A stretch of DNA of 64,000 bases. Origin: Actinoplanes cyaneus (lineage in GTDB: Bacteria > Actinomycetota > Actinomycetes > Mycobacteriales > Micromonosporaceae). Under the pieces are notes generated by a model, which did not search any database, was not told where the DNA came from, and saw only the letters and a program-made list of their open reading frames with translations. Location: positions 62,001-126,000 of the forward strand of contig NZ_BOMH01000027.1 in assembly GCF_016862095.1 (NCBI RefSeq), given 5' to 3'. Below are positions 48,511-56,441 of the stretch, in pieces; the stretch's first letter is position 1, and each line of letters starts with the position of its first letter. Position numbers and translations under genes: made by a program.

Positions 48511-49224
48511 TCAGCCGCGCGGCACTGTTGCGACGTAGACGGTGTTGGCCGAGCGGCTGCCGGTCAGCGGGTTGGGGAACGTCACCACGTGCGCGGCCGC
48601 CGTGGCGAAGCACTCCCGCAGGACGGTCAGGAAGGAGTCGTCCGGCGGGTCGTCCGACCACAGGCCGAACACGCCGCCCGGCCGCAGGCGCGCCCCGACC
48701 CGGGCCAGCCCGGCCGGGGTGTAGAGGTCGGCGTGAGTCGGATCGAGGACGTTCACCGGCGAGTGGTCGATGTCGACCAGGATCGCGTCGAAGAGCCGCT
48801 CCGGGTCGGCCGGGTCGAAGCCGTCACCGTCACGCAGCAGCGCGAAGAAGTCGCCGTTCAGCATCACGGCGCGCGGGTCGGTGGTGAGCTCCCGGCCGCC
48901 CGGGATCAGTCCCTCCCGGTGCCAGTCGATCACCGGCGCCAGCGCCTCCACCACCACCAGCGACCGGACCCGATCGTCGGCGAGCACGGTGTGCGCGGTG
49001 TAGCCGAGACCGAGCCCACCCACGACGACGTCACACGGCCCGTCCCGCCACGCGGCGAGCCCGAGCCGGGCGAGCTCCTCCTCGGCGACGGTGAACATGC
49101 TCGACATCAGGTACTCGTCGCCGAGCTTGACCTCGTACACCTCGGTCCTCGTCGTCGGTTCGCGACGTCGGCGCAGGCTGATCTCACCGATACGGGTATC
49201 GGCCCAGCCGAGTTCGGCGAACAT
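48511..49224 (-). CDS. Spermidine-synthase-like Rossmann methyltransferase-fold protein
   Basis: 237 residues. N-terminal strand region ISLRRRREPTTRTEVYEVKLGDEYLMSSMF, then the aminopropyltransferase/methyltransferase core: CDVVVGGLGLGYTAHTVLADDRVRSLVVVEALAPVIDW, DFFALL, FDAILVDIDHSPVNVL, RPGGVFGLWSDDPPDD. DIDHSP resembles the DxxDP segment of spermidine-synthase-family proteins, but polyamine-binding residues are not certain. Cytoplasmic. Standing alone without S-adenosylmethionine decarboxylase, a true spermidine synthase activity is doubtful. Confidence 0.82.
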   Translation of the reverse strand: MFAELGWADTRIGEISLRRRREPTTRTEVYEVKLGDEYLMSSMFTVAEEELARLGLAAWRDGPCDVVVGGLGLGYTAHTVLADDRVRSLVVVEALAPVIDWHREGLIPGGRELTTDPRAVMLNGDFFALLRDGDGFDPADPERLFDAILVDIDHSPVNVLDPTHADLYTPAGLARVGARLRPGGVFGLWSDDPPDDSFLTVLRECFATAAAHVVTFPNPLTGSRSANTVYVATVPRG

Positions 49225-49326
49225 GGGGCTTCCTCAAGGGTGGACGGAGCGTGCGGCTCCGCCACCATAGGCGCGACCGGGGTCACGGGCCACCCGCCAC
49301 CCCGATCACCGCCCGCCGGCGCGGTC

Positions 49327-50265
49327 TTACGCTCCGGACAGGGACCAGACCGCGGCCGCGATGGCGTTCGAGCCGAGCGCCATGCTGGTCGCGCTGACGT
49401 CGGTCAGGTCGTCGCACGCCTTGTGGTAACAGGCGCCGAGCGCGTTGAGGCTGCGGACCGAGCTGACCCCGGTGACCTTGACGCCGGCCCGCTTGAACGC
49501 GGCGTGGTCCGAGCGGTCGTCGGTGTCCAGCGACGGGTTGACCGTGATGCCCTGCGAGGTGAAGTAGGTCTGGAACGGCGCGTTGAGCCCGTTCGACTGG
49601 CCCTCGGTGTAAAGGCTCCAGCCGACCGTCCGGCCGTTCTCCGGCTTGTTGCCGATCATGTCGAAGTTCAGGTACGCGTCGATCTTCTTCGGCTCACCAC
49701 TGGCCAGGTGCGACACGTAGTAGGTCGAGCCGACGTCACCCTGCTCCTCGGCGCCCCAGAAGCCGAAGCGGATGCGCTTGGCCGGCACGAGCTTGGCCTG
49801 CGAGATCGCGGCGGCGTTCGCCAGCAGGGCGGCCACGCCGGAGCCGTCGTCGTTGATGCCGGGGCCGGCCGCGACCGAGTCGGAGTGGGCACCTGCCATG
49901 ACCACGTGGGCAGCGTCCCCGTACGGCCATTCGGCGACGACGTTGGCCGCGGCCTTGCCACCGGTGGTGAAGTTCTGCACGGTGGTCTTCCAGCCGAGCG
50001 CGTCCAGCTGCTGCTTGATGTAGGTGACCGTGGAGGTGAATCCGGTGCTGCCGATCTTCCTGGTGTTGTTGCTGGCGCGGGCGAAGTCCATCAGTTTCTG
50101 CAGATGCGCCATCGAGGCGTCCGCGCTGATCACCGGCGGGGCGACGGCGATCGGGGCGGCGACCGCGGTGATCGGGGCGGCATCGGCGTAGGTCGCTCCG
50201 GTGAGCGCCAGGACAGCCGTGAGAGTGGCGGCGGCGCCCGCGTAGGCGAGCTTACGAACCCGCAT
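49327..50265 (-). CDS. Secreted M28-family zinc aminopeptidase
   Basis: 312 residues with a signal peptide (AYAGAAATLTAVLALTGATYADA). M28 metal-binding pattern: VVMAGAHSDSVAAGPGINDDGSGVAALL (His and bridging Asp), FWGAEEQGDVGS (Glu pair), YLNFDMIGN (Asp) and GACYHKACDD (His). DTDDRSDHAAFKRAGVKVTGV is a typical substrate-pocket loop. Close in plan to the Streptomyces griseus aminopeptidase (leucine-type aminopeptidase). It releases N-terminal residues from extracellular peptides. The 103 bases upstream hold its promoter region and the divergent DinB-type gene. Confidence 0.93.
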   Translation of the reverse strand: MRVRKLAYAGAAATLTAVLALTGATYADAAPITAVAAPIAVAPPVISADASMAHLQKLMDFARASNNTRKIGSTGFTSTVTYIKQQLDALGWKTTVQNFTTGGKAAANVVAEWPYGDAAHVVMAGAHSDSVAAGPGINDDGSGVAALLANAAAISQAKLVPAKRIRFGFWGAEEQGDVGSTYYVSHLASGEPKKIDAYLNFDMIGNKPENGRTVGWSLYTEGQSNGLNAPFQTYFTSQGITVNPSLDTDDRSDHAAFKRAGVKVTGVSSVRSLNALGACYHKACDDLTDVSATSMALGSNAIAAAVWSLSGA

Positions 50266-50369
50266 GTGTTCCTCCAGGGGGGTGGGGACCTGGGATCGAA
50301 CACTACGGATGTCTTGCCGGGCCGGGTCATATCAAAATCACCCTCATGCCGGGGACTACGATCAGTGGA

Positions 50370-51158
50370 ATGACTTCCCTCGCCGGCCGCACGATCGCGG
50401 CCCTGCGCAGTGAGCACGACACGCTCGCCACCGCGGTCCCCGCCCTCACCGCCGATCAGCTCACCGGGCCCTCCGGCGCCACCGAGTGGTCCATCGCGGA
50501 CGTCCTCTCCCACCTGGGCAGCGGCGCCGAGATCAACCTCGCGACCCTGCGTGCCGCGCTGGGCGAGGCGGAGAAGCCCGGCCCCGGCTTCAACCAGGGC
50601 ATCTGGGACCGGTGGAACGCGCTGAGGCCGCAGGACCAGGCAGCCGGCTGGATCGCCGCGGACGAGGCGTTCGTCGCGGCGCTGGAGGCCATCCCGGCGG
50701 AGCGTCACGACGACCTCGCCGTCGACATGGGCTTCCTGCCCGAGCCGATCCCGTTCGCGTCGTTCGCGGCCATGCGGCTCAGCGAGGTCGCCCCGCACAC
50801 GTGGGACGTGCGGGCCGGCACCGACCCGGCCGCGACCGTGGCCGAGCCGTCCGCGCAGCTGCTCGCCGAGCACCTCAGCGCCGGGATCAGCTTCCTGCTC
50901 GGCTTCATCGGCAAGCCGGCCGAGGAGCGGGAGCAGGCCGTCGTCGAGATCGCCAAGACGCCGTACCGGATCGTGCTCGACGACAAGGCGCGGCTCACCA
51001 CCGAGGATCTGCCGGTGACCGCGACGTTCGACGGGCCGCTGGAGGCCGCGATCCGGCTGATCTACGGCCGGCTGGCGCCGCGGCACACCCCGGCCGGCGT
51101 CGGCACGACCGGCAACATCACGCTCGACGAGCTGCGCGCCACGTTCCCCGGCTTCTGA
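50370..51158 (+). CDS. Maleylpyruvate isomerase-family (DinB/MDMPI) mycothiol-dependent-type protein
   Basis: 262 residues from ATG 50370 (ATG 50346 would add MPGTTISG). MDMPI N-terminal four-helix bundle: IAALRSEHDTLATAVPALTADQLTGPSGATEWSIADVLSHLGSGAEI, with His in the SHLG motif as a likely metal ligand, and VAPHTWDVRAG carrying another His in the APHTWDV motif. A C-terminal domain of the mycothiol-maleylpyruvate isomerase group follows (TTEDLPVTATFDGPLEAAIRLIYGRL). The substrate is unknown. Its last codons are partly duplicated just downstream. Confidence 0.86.
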   Translation: MTSLAGRTIAALRSEHDTLATAVPALTADQLTGPSGATEWSIADVLSHLGSGAEINLATLRAALGEAEKPGPGFNQGIWDRWNALRPQDQAAGWIAADEAFVAALEAIPAERHDDLAVDMGFLPEPIPFASFAAMRLSEVAPHTWDVRAGTDPAATVAEPSAQLLAEHLSAGISFLLGFIGKPAEEREQAVVEIAKTPYRIVLDDKARLTTEDLPVTATFDGPLEAAIRLIYGRLAPRHTPAGVGTTGNITLDELRATFPGF

Positions 51159-51195
51159 GAAACGGGCGACGCGCCGCGTTCCCCGGTTTCTGGTC

Positions 51196-51222
51196 GCCCG
51201 GCACGACGACGCCGTGCCGGGC
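51196..51222. terminator. Bidirectional hairpin between convergent genes
   Basis: GCCCGGCACG (51196-51205) pairs perfectly with CGTGCCGGGC (51213-51222) over loop ACGACGC, between the DinB-type gene stop (51158) and the Bcp gene stop (51233). Confidence 0.7.
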
Positions 51223-51232
51223 CGGCCCCGGA

Positions 51233-51706
51233 TCAGCCGTTCGCGGCGACCGCCACGCGCAGCGCGTCCGCGGCGTGCTGGTTCATGTCGAGCTCGCTGT
51301 GGATCACGTCGAGCACCTTCTGATCAGTGCCGATCACGAACGTCAGCCGCTTGGTGCTCAGCGGGCCGAGGGCGATCTTGCGCTTCACGCCGTACGCCGC
51401 GATGGTCTGTGAATCGGGGTCGGACAGCAGCGGATAGTCGAAGGAGTGGGTCTCCGCGAAGAGTTTCTGCTTCTCGACCGCGTCCTTGCTGATGCCGACG
51501 CGCTGCACGCCGGCCGCCTGGTATTCCGCGGCGAGGTCGCGGAAGTGGCAGGCCTCGGCGGTGCACCCCTTCGTCATCGCGGCGGGGTAGAAGAAGAGGA
51601 CGACGGGCCCGTCAGCCAGGAGGGCGGTCAGCCGTCGCGGCGTGCCGTCCTGGTCGGGCAGCTCGAAGTCGGGGGCGATGTCACCTTTGCCGATGCTCAC
51701 CCGCAC
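51233..51706 (-). CDS. bcp: Peroxiredoxin of the Bcp/PrxQ family
   Basis: 157 residues from GTG 51706 (GTG 51700 possible). DFELPDQDGTPRRLTALLADGPVVLFFYPAAMTKGCTAEACHFRDL: peroxidatic Cys in TKGCT and resolving Cys five residues later (EAC), as in PrxQ/Bcp. VQRVGISKDAVEKQKLFAETHSFDYPLLSDPD completes the family pattern. Reduces peroxides using thioredoxin. Its start lies 26 bases inside the 3' end of the VanZ-family gene, so the two are coupled. Confidence 0.94.
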   Translation of the reverse strand: MRVSIGKGDIAPDFELPDQDGTPRRLTALLADGPVVLFFYPAAMTKGCTAEACHFRDLAAEYQAAGVQRVGISKDAVEKQKLFAETHSFDYPLLSDPDSQTIAAYGVKRKIALGPLSTKRLTFVIGTDQKVLDVIHSELDMNQHAADALRVAVAANG

Positions 51707-52412
51707 GAGGGTACGTCACTTCGCTTGCGAAACGATCACGCCGGCCCGTGCGCCACCAGTGCCGGGACGCGAGCCCCGCGAGCAGCGCGCCGGCGGCGTT
51801 CAGCAGCACGTCGTCGACGGACGAGACCCGGTCCAGCCGCAGGACGTACTGACCGATTTCTACCATCAGCGAGCATCCCGCCCCGAGCGCCAGGATCCGT
51901 GGCGCGGTCGCCAGCGCCGCGAAGCGGGTCGGGGCGAAGAAGCCCAGCGCCGCGAAGATCACCAGGTTCCCGGCGATCCCGAGCGTGCCCATCGTGGCCA
52001 GGTCACGCAGCGGGACCAGGCTGACCCGCCCGTCGACCAGGCCGGCGGCCGGCCCGGGCATCATGGTCAGCCACACCATCGGCACGGTCCCGTAGACCAT
52101 GCCCACCTCGGCCAGCGACAGCCGCCACGCGGACACGTCGGCCGGGACCCGCCGCACCCGTGCCAGGAGCCACGCCACCAGACCCGCCACCGGCACCCCG
52201 GCCAGCGTCACGAGCACCACGCCGTTGTCCGTGTCGAGGCAGCCGTGCCAGTGCCCGCCCAGGCACTGCGGCGCGGCCATCAGCAGCATCCGCCGCAGCA
52301 CGAACAGCCCACCCGCCACCACGGCAAGGACCACCATCAAGATCCAAAAACCGATTCTGCGGGTACGGCGGGGCGGGGCGGACAAAGCCACGGTGTCGTT
52401 CACGCGGGTCAT
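51681..52412 (-). CDS. VanZ-family membrane protein
   Basis: 243 residues. Membrane helices at about 21-40, 68-86, 98-116, 142-160 and 168-188. VanZ-like conserved segments: VSLVPLRDLATMGTLGIAGNLVIFAALGFFAP, LALGAGCSLMVEIGQYVLRLDRVSSVDDVLLNAAGALLAGL (Glu followed by R..VDD.L.N..G). VanZ relatives are linked to glycopeptide tolerance and other membrane functions without a known mechanism. Upstream partner in a two-gene unit with Bcp. Confidence 0.9.
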   Translation of the reverse strand: MTRVNDTVALSAPPRRTRRIGFWILMVVLAVVAGGLFVLRRMLLMAAPQCLGGHWHGCLDTDNGVVLVTLAGVPVAGLVAWLLARVRRVPADVSAWRLSLAEVGMVYGTVPMVWLTMMPGPAAGLVDGRVSLVPLRDLATMGTLGIAGNLVIFAALGFFAPTRFAALATAPRILALGAGCSLMVEIGQYVLRLDRVSSVDDVLLNAAGALLAGLASRHWWRTGRRDRFASEVTYPRAGEHRQR

Positions 52413-52592
52413 TGAACACGCCGGCTTGTCATGGCGGCATAAGCGTTTCCTCGCCCGGAGCAGCCGGCGCCCCGCCAGGACGGTCTCCCACCGCCCACCC
52501 CCGCGGCCCGGACGATCTCCCCGCGCGGCCCGGCACGATCCCCCGGCGCGGCCCGGGCGCGCGAGTGCCTGCCCCGGGGCCGCCCGGGCGAG

Positions 52593-52618
52593 CGCCTCCG
52601 CCCGGCCGGGCGGAGGCG
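52593..52618 (-). terminator. 26-bp palindromic hairpin after the small secreted protein
   Basis: CGCCTCCGCCCGG at 52593-52605 pairs perfectly with CCGGGCGGAGGCG at 52606-52618, 21 bases beyond the minus-strand stop at 52640. The rest of 52413-52592 is GC-rich and shows no gene. Confidence 0.65.
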
Positions 52619-52639
52619 TCCACCGTGGAGTGCGGCAGG

Positions 52640-53047
52640 TCAGCAGCGCACCCGGTAGGTGGCCGAGGACCAGGCCTTCGGGTTACCGGCGACCCGGCCG
52701 GTGACCAGCGTGCGGTACGTGAACGTCCCGCTGCCCCGGCAGCTCGCGGCGAGGGTGCGGCGGCCGGAGGCGGGCACCCCGGCCGACTTCACGTTCTCCC
52801 ATCCCCACCACCGCTTGCGCTGCACCGTCAGCGTCGCCCGGCCGCTGCAGCGGGAGAACGTCGTGGCGCCGCGGATGGTGCTGCCGACCTTCACCGGCCG
52901 GACCGGGTGGGCGGCGCAGGCGGCGGCCGCACTGACCGCCACCCCCTGCTCGAGGACGGGGGCCGCGGTCGCCGCTGAGGCGCCGCCGGCCAGGATCCCG
53001 CCGGCCAGAACCCCGGCCACTGCCAGCCGTAGGACGTGTCGACTCAT
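52640..53047 (-). CDS. Small secreted protein, unknown
   Basis: 135 residues from ATG 53047 with GGAG upstream (a TTG two codons earlier also fits). Signal peptide AVAGVLAGGILAGGASAATAAP. The mature domain of about 100 residues has four Cys (AAACAAHP, FSRCSGRA, AASCRGSG, YRVRC-end) and beta-rich sequence (TTFSRCSGRATLTVQRKRWWGWENVKS, GTFTYRTLVTGRVAG), consistent with a disulphide-stabilised beta fold. Similar small secreted proteins are abundant in actinobacteria; function unknown. Confidence 0.75.
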   Translation of the reverse strand: MSRHVLRLAVAGVLAGGILAGGASAATAAPVLEQGVAVSAAAACAAHPVRPVKVGSTIRGATTFSRCSGRATLTVQRKRWWGWENVKSAGVPASGRRTLAASCRGSGTFTYRTLVTGRVAGNPKAWSSATYRVRC

Positions 53048-53113
53048 GCTCAACTCCCTGTGGTGAAGGGTGCGACTGCCGCACCGCCTCCACCACGGTG
53101 TCGATCGATCCGG

Positions 53114-53170
53114 GGCGGGGACAACGGCCGGCTGTCCCCGCCCGACAGCTGGCTCGGGCGCGGGGACAGC
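53114..53170 (-). promoter_or_regulatory. Mutually exclusive hairpins between two minus-strand genes
   Basis: Segment B (53131-53145, GCTGTCCCCGCCCGA) can pair either with segment C (53154-53170, TCGGGCGCGGGGACAGC, two-base bulge) or with segment A (GGCGGGGACA, 53114-53123, perfect with 53133-53142). C lies three bases after the stop of the upstream gene at 53174. This may be a terminator, or a three-arm attenuator before the small secreted gene. Confidence 0.5.
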
Positions 53171-53173
53171 TGG

Positions 53174-55075
53174 TCAGAACGGGTGACAGTTGTCGGGTTC
53201 ACCAGGGCGTACGTCGTAGCACCCGTACTGCAGGCCGTCGGCCGGCTGATCACGGCCGGGGCTGGTGAAGTAGGCCAGCGAGACCCAGCCCCACTGACCG
53301 TTGTCCGCCTGCGTGTACGCCCACCAGAAGTTGGTCGCCGTCCGGTAGGTGTACAGCTCACCCCGCTGCTGCCCCACGAACCAGTGCGCGCCGTTTCCGG
53401 CGAGGGAGCCGGCCCGCGCCGACGTGTCGCTGGGTTCGGTCATGACCGGCACGTCGCCGGTCACCAGCGTGCAGTACTGGCCGTGGACCCGTTTCGCGGC
53501 GATCCAGGACGGGACGGCGCAGTTGCCGCCGCCACCACCGACGGCGTTCTCCCCGAGCCAGGTGCTCAGCGGTGACAGCTGCCCGGCGCTGAGGTAGTCG
53601 ACCCCGGCGTAGATCGCGTCCAGCCAGGAGTCCTCCCGGTCCGGGCAGCCCGCGGGGTGGGTCACGCGCACGTGATGACCGGTGTTCTGGGCGGTGGCGA
53701 TGTCGTCCCAGTGCACGGCCTGGATCGATTTCCCGCTGTCGTACGCGCAGTTCGCGCCGAAGGCCGGATCCGGGACGCTGATCACCGGGACGAGGTCCGC
53801 GTTGTACAGGTCCCGGTCGACGCCGAAGCTGCCGTCCAGGAACGCGTACGTGTCGCCCTGCCGCGAGAGCAGCCCGCGCACCGAGTCGTGACCGCCGGCG
53901 CCGGACGGCACCTGATCGTCGTTGTGGCTGCCGGTGACGACGAGCTGCACCGGCCCCCACTTCCGGCCCTCGCTGTCGGTGTGGAAGAGCATTCCCCGGT
54001 ACGGCGTGAGCGCGCTCATCAGCTGCCGGGCCACCAGCAGCGGGTTGTTCTCGTCCGCCGCCGCCTCCGCCGGGTTCACGGGCAGCCGGCAACCGTCCGC
54101 CGCCTCGGCACACCTGATCTCGACGAAGAGCAGGACCGGCTGGTGGTATCCGGGGTAGACCCGGCCGCCGGCCGCACTGACCCGGGCGTTGAGCCCCTGC
54201 AGGTACGCCGCCGGGAACGGCTGCTCGCCGCAGGTGGCGCCCTCGGGCCGGGGACAGAGCGCCAGGCTCCCGTTCCGCAGGACCACCGCGGTCTCCACGC
54301 TGGTGTACCCGTGGTCGAGCGCGTCCTGCAACGGTCGTGCGCTGCGGTACTCGTTACCGGCGTGCCCGTGCTCGCGGGGCGTCACCACGGCCGGCGCGTC
54401 CACGGGCGAGGCCGTCGCGGCCGGCTGGCCGCCCGACGCCGGGCCACGCAGCACCACCAGGGTCACGGCGGCGGCCACCAGGATCAGGCCCACGGCGCCG
54501 GCGATCAGCGCGCGGGGCCGCCCGGGCCGGCGCGTGGTGAAGTACGCGTCGATGACGACGGGCTCCCGGACCGGCCGGCCGGCGTCGGCGTCGGCGTCGG
54601 CGTCGGGATCGGGATCGGGATCGGCGTAGAGGGTGATGGCTACGGAGTGCGAGGCCCGCGCGGCCTGCTCGTCGGCCTGCCGCGCGGTGTCGATCAGCGC
54701 CCTGACGTGGGCGCAGGCGACGACCAGCCGATCGGCGTCACGGTCGCCGAAGGGCTCGCCGGCGACGAGGTGGGTGGCGCGGGCGACAGCGACCACGAGC
54801 ACCGGATTGGTGACGGCCCGCAGCTCCCCGCCGAGGACCGCCGCGATGTCGTCCTTGTCGACGGACATGCCCGGCGCCAGCCGGTGGGACCGGATCACCT
54901 CCGCCAGGTGGCGCAGCGAGGCGGGCCGGCGGCGGCGCCTCGGCGGCTGCGAGCCGGGCGGCGGGGTGTACTCCCCGGTCTCGGCGGCGCGGGTGACAGC
55001 GGCGTTGAGCTGGGAGGCCAGCAGCCGGGCGGCGTCCTGCACCCCGGTCCACCACGGCGACAACGTGTCCTGCAC
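53174..55075 (-). CDS. Membrane-anchored PI-PLC/GDPD-like protein with cytoplasmic helical domain
   Basis: 633 residues from GTG 55075 (GAGGGGG site); ATG 55126 would add 17 residues. Residues 1-175 are cytoplasmic and helical (LRHLAEVIRSHRLAPGMSVDKDDIAAVLGGELRAV, VVACAHVRALIDTARQADEQAA), resembling the N-terminal domains of HTH-type actinobacterial regulators. An acidic DPDPDPDADADADAD repeat, then a membrane helix (ALIAGAVGLILVAAAVTLVVLRG). The extracellular part looks like a PI-PLC/glycerophosphodiesterase barrel (HGHAGNEYRSARPLQDALDHGYTSVETAVVLRNGSLALC, LLFVEIRC, LVVTGSHNDDQ, VHWDDI) with a C-terminal SH3-like region (GQQRGELYTYRTATNFWWAYTQADNGQWGWVS). Catalytic competence is uncertain. 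Confidence 0.72.
   Translation of the reverse strand: MQDTLSPWWTGVQDAARLLASQLNAAVTRAAETGEYTPPPGSQPPRRRRRPASLRHLAEVIRSHRLAPGMSVDKDDIAAVLGGELRAVTNPVLVVAVARATHLVAGEPFGDRDADRLVVACAHVRALIDTARQADEQAARASHSVAITLYADPDPDPDADADADAGRPVREPVVIDAYFTTRRPGRPRALIAGAVGLILVAAAVTLVVLRGPASGGQPAATASPVDAPAVVTPREHGHAGNEYRSARPLQDALDHGYTSVETAVVLRNGSLALCPRPEGATCGEQPFPAAYLQGLNARVSAAGGRVYPGYHQPVLLFVEIRCAEAADGCRLPVNPAEAAADENNPLLVARQLMSALTPYRGMLFHTDSEGRKWGPVQLVVTGSHNDDQVPSGAGGHDSVRGLLSRQGDTYAFLDGSFGVDRDLYNADLVPVISVPDPAFGANCAYDSGKSIQAVHWDDIATAQNTGHHVRVTHPAGCPDREDSWLDAIYAGVDYLSAGQLSPLSTWLGENAVGGGGGNCAVPSWIAAKRVHGQYCTLVTGDVPVMTEPSDTSARAGSLAGNGAHWFVGQQRGELYTYRTATNFWWAYTQADNGQWGWVSLAYFTSPGRDQPADGLQYGCYDVRPGEPDNCHPF
54581..54628 (-). 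repeat. Hexanucleotide repeat tract encoding Asp-Pro/Asp-Ala
   Basis: Eight in-frame hexamers: GGCGTC x4 (54581-54604), GGGATC x3 (54605-54622) and GGCGTA. On the coding strand they give the DPDPDPDADADADAD linker before the membrane helix. Confidence 0.85.
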
Positions 55076-55405
55076 CCTGACCCCCTCAGGCCTCGGTCCA
55101 TCGACGACGATAGTTAGCCGCGTCATCCCCTGTCTGTCGCCGGGGACAGATGGGCCGACGGGCGTGCGGCACATCACACCATCCGGGCGGAACGGGTTCC
55201 GGACGTACGCCCCGCGACGCCGCCGGAACCAGCGGTGAGAGCATCCGGGGCTTTCGGCGGGCATCCGTACCCGTCGAAGGCTTTTGGTGGTTTCCGTGAC
55301 AGCCGGGCTCCGCTGAGCGATGCGTGACCGGATGTCCATTCCCAGAAATAACGAATCGATGATGGCGCGCGACCCGAACGGACAGTTTCGTGTACCGTTC
55401 CGGGC
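55076..55405. other. Intergenic region, no gene seen
   Basis: This 330-base stretch is somewhat less GC-rich than its surroundings, especially 55300-55400. It should hold the promoter of the minus-strand gene starting at 55075 and possibly one for the small ORF at 55406. Open frames crossing it in both directions look like non-coding shadows. No palindrome or RNA fold stood out. Confidence 0.5.
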
Positions 55406-55573
55406 GTGTTCGATTTTGACTACGAGTCCGATGTACAGATCCACAGCGAACCCCGGTGGGGCCGAATAGGAACCCTTTCCGGCACATTCTTCGCCATGGT
55501 CGGAGCCACCCTCGCCGTGCTGACGGTGCCCAGCGTCGCGCTGGTCTGGGCGGTCCGGGTGATCGGCGGCTGA
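55406..55573 (+). CDS. Putative 55-residue single-helix membrane protein
   Basis: GTG 55406 to TGA 55573. It encodes an acidic N-terminus (FDFDYESDVQIHSEPRWGRIG) followed by one strong membrane helix (TLSGTFFAMVGATLAVLTVPSVALVWAV) and a short tail. The amino-acid pattern and GC third positions in the helix look coding, and its surroundings are otherwise empty. The ribosome-binding site is weak. Unknown function; it could be a small membrane regulator. Confidence 0.42.
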   Translation: MFDFDYESDVQIHSEPRWGRIGTLSGTFFAMVGATLAVLTVPSVALVWAVRVIGG

Positions 55574-55772
55574 TCGCATTCCGGGTGATCGGGAGATGAC
55601 GCTCCGGCAAACATCTGCTTTCGCAGCCGGATAATCACCACCGGTAATACCCGGATCCATTACGCGGGCATTTCGTGACTCATGGTCATCGGCTATTCAC
55701 GGGGATCGGCCCCGGCGGGCATTCATCACACCCGGGCGGCGCTCGGCGCGGCGTTCCGCGTTCACGTTCGTC

Positions 55773-56432
55773 ATGGGGCAGGATCTGCCGGTGCTACCCG
55801 AGGAAGAGTTCGACACGTCCGTCCTGCCCGAGCACCTGCGCCGGGTGCTCACCGTGATCCGCGACGCCGCGGTGAAGTACGGCTATGCGCCACCCACCCG
55901 CGAGATCGCCGACGCCCTGGGCATGTCCACGTCCTCGGTCAGCCGCCATCTGCGCACCCTCGAGGAGCACGGCTTCCTGCGCCGCGGGCGCAGCGTGGGC
56001 CGTCCGGTGGACATCCGGATGTTCCTGCGGCCGGCCGGCGAGCAGCCGCAGCCCGCCGACACCGTCGGGGTGCCGCTGGTCGGCACGATCGCGGCCGGCG
56101 CCCCGATCCTGGCGTCCGAGTCGGCCGAGGAGCTGCTGAACCTGCCTCGTGACCTGGTCGGCCGGGGCACCCTGTTCAGCCTGCGGGTCCAGGGTGACTC
56201 GATGATCGACGCCGCGATCTGCGACGGCGACCTCGTCGTGGTCCGCCAGCAGTCGGAGGCCTGGAACGGTGACATCGTCGCCGCCATGATCGACGAGGAG
56301 GCGACCGTGAAGGTCTTCCGGCGCCGGGGCGGGCACGTGTTCCTGGAGCCCCGCAACCCGGCCTACGAGCCGATCCCCGGCGACGACGCGGTCATCCTCG
56401 GCAAGGTGGTCTCGGTGCTGCGGCGGGTCTGA
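55773..56432 (+). CDS. lexA: LexA-type repressor with S24 autopeptidase domain
   Basis: 219 residues. N-terminal wHTH: VLTVIRDAAVKYGYAPPTREIADALGMSTSSVSRHLRTLEEHGFLRRG. Autocleavage site Ala108-Gly109 in GTIAAGAP, catalytic Ser143 in VQGDSMIDAAICDGD and Lys180 in EATVKVF, with the C-terminal VFLEPRNPAYEPIPGDDAVILGKVVSVLR. All catalytic parts of a RecA-stimulated SOS repressor are present. No clear actinobacterial SOS box (CGAACNNNNGTTCG) is visible in its upstream region, and recX/dinB are not adjacent, so it could be a second LexA-like regulator. Upstream 55574-55772 shows no other gene. Confidence 0.9.
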   Translation: MGQDLPVLPEEEFDTSVLPEHLRRVLTVIRDAAVKYGYAPPTREIADALGMSTSSVSRHLRTLEEHGFLRRGRSVGRPVDIRMFLRPAGEQPQPADTVGVPLVGTIAAGAPILASESAEELLNLPRDLVGRGTLFSLRVQGDSMIDAAICDGDLVVVRQQSEAWNGDIVAAMIDEEATVKVFRRRGGHVFLEPRNPAYEPIPGDDAVILGKVVSVLRRV

Positions 56433-56441
56433 TCCACCGCA

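Noticed and set aside
54581..54628. Possible CRISPR-like repeat
   Set aside because: It is a contiguous hexamer tract inside a coding sequence with no spacers.
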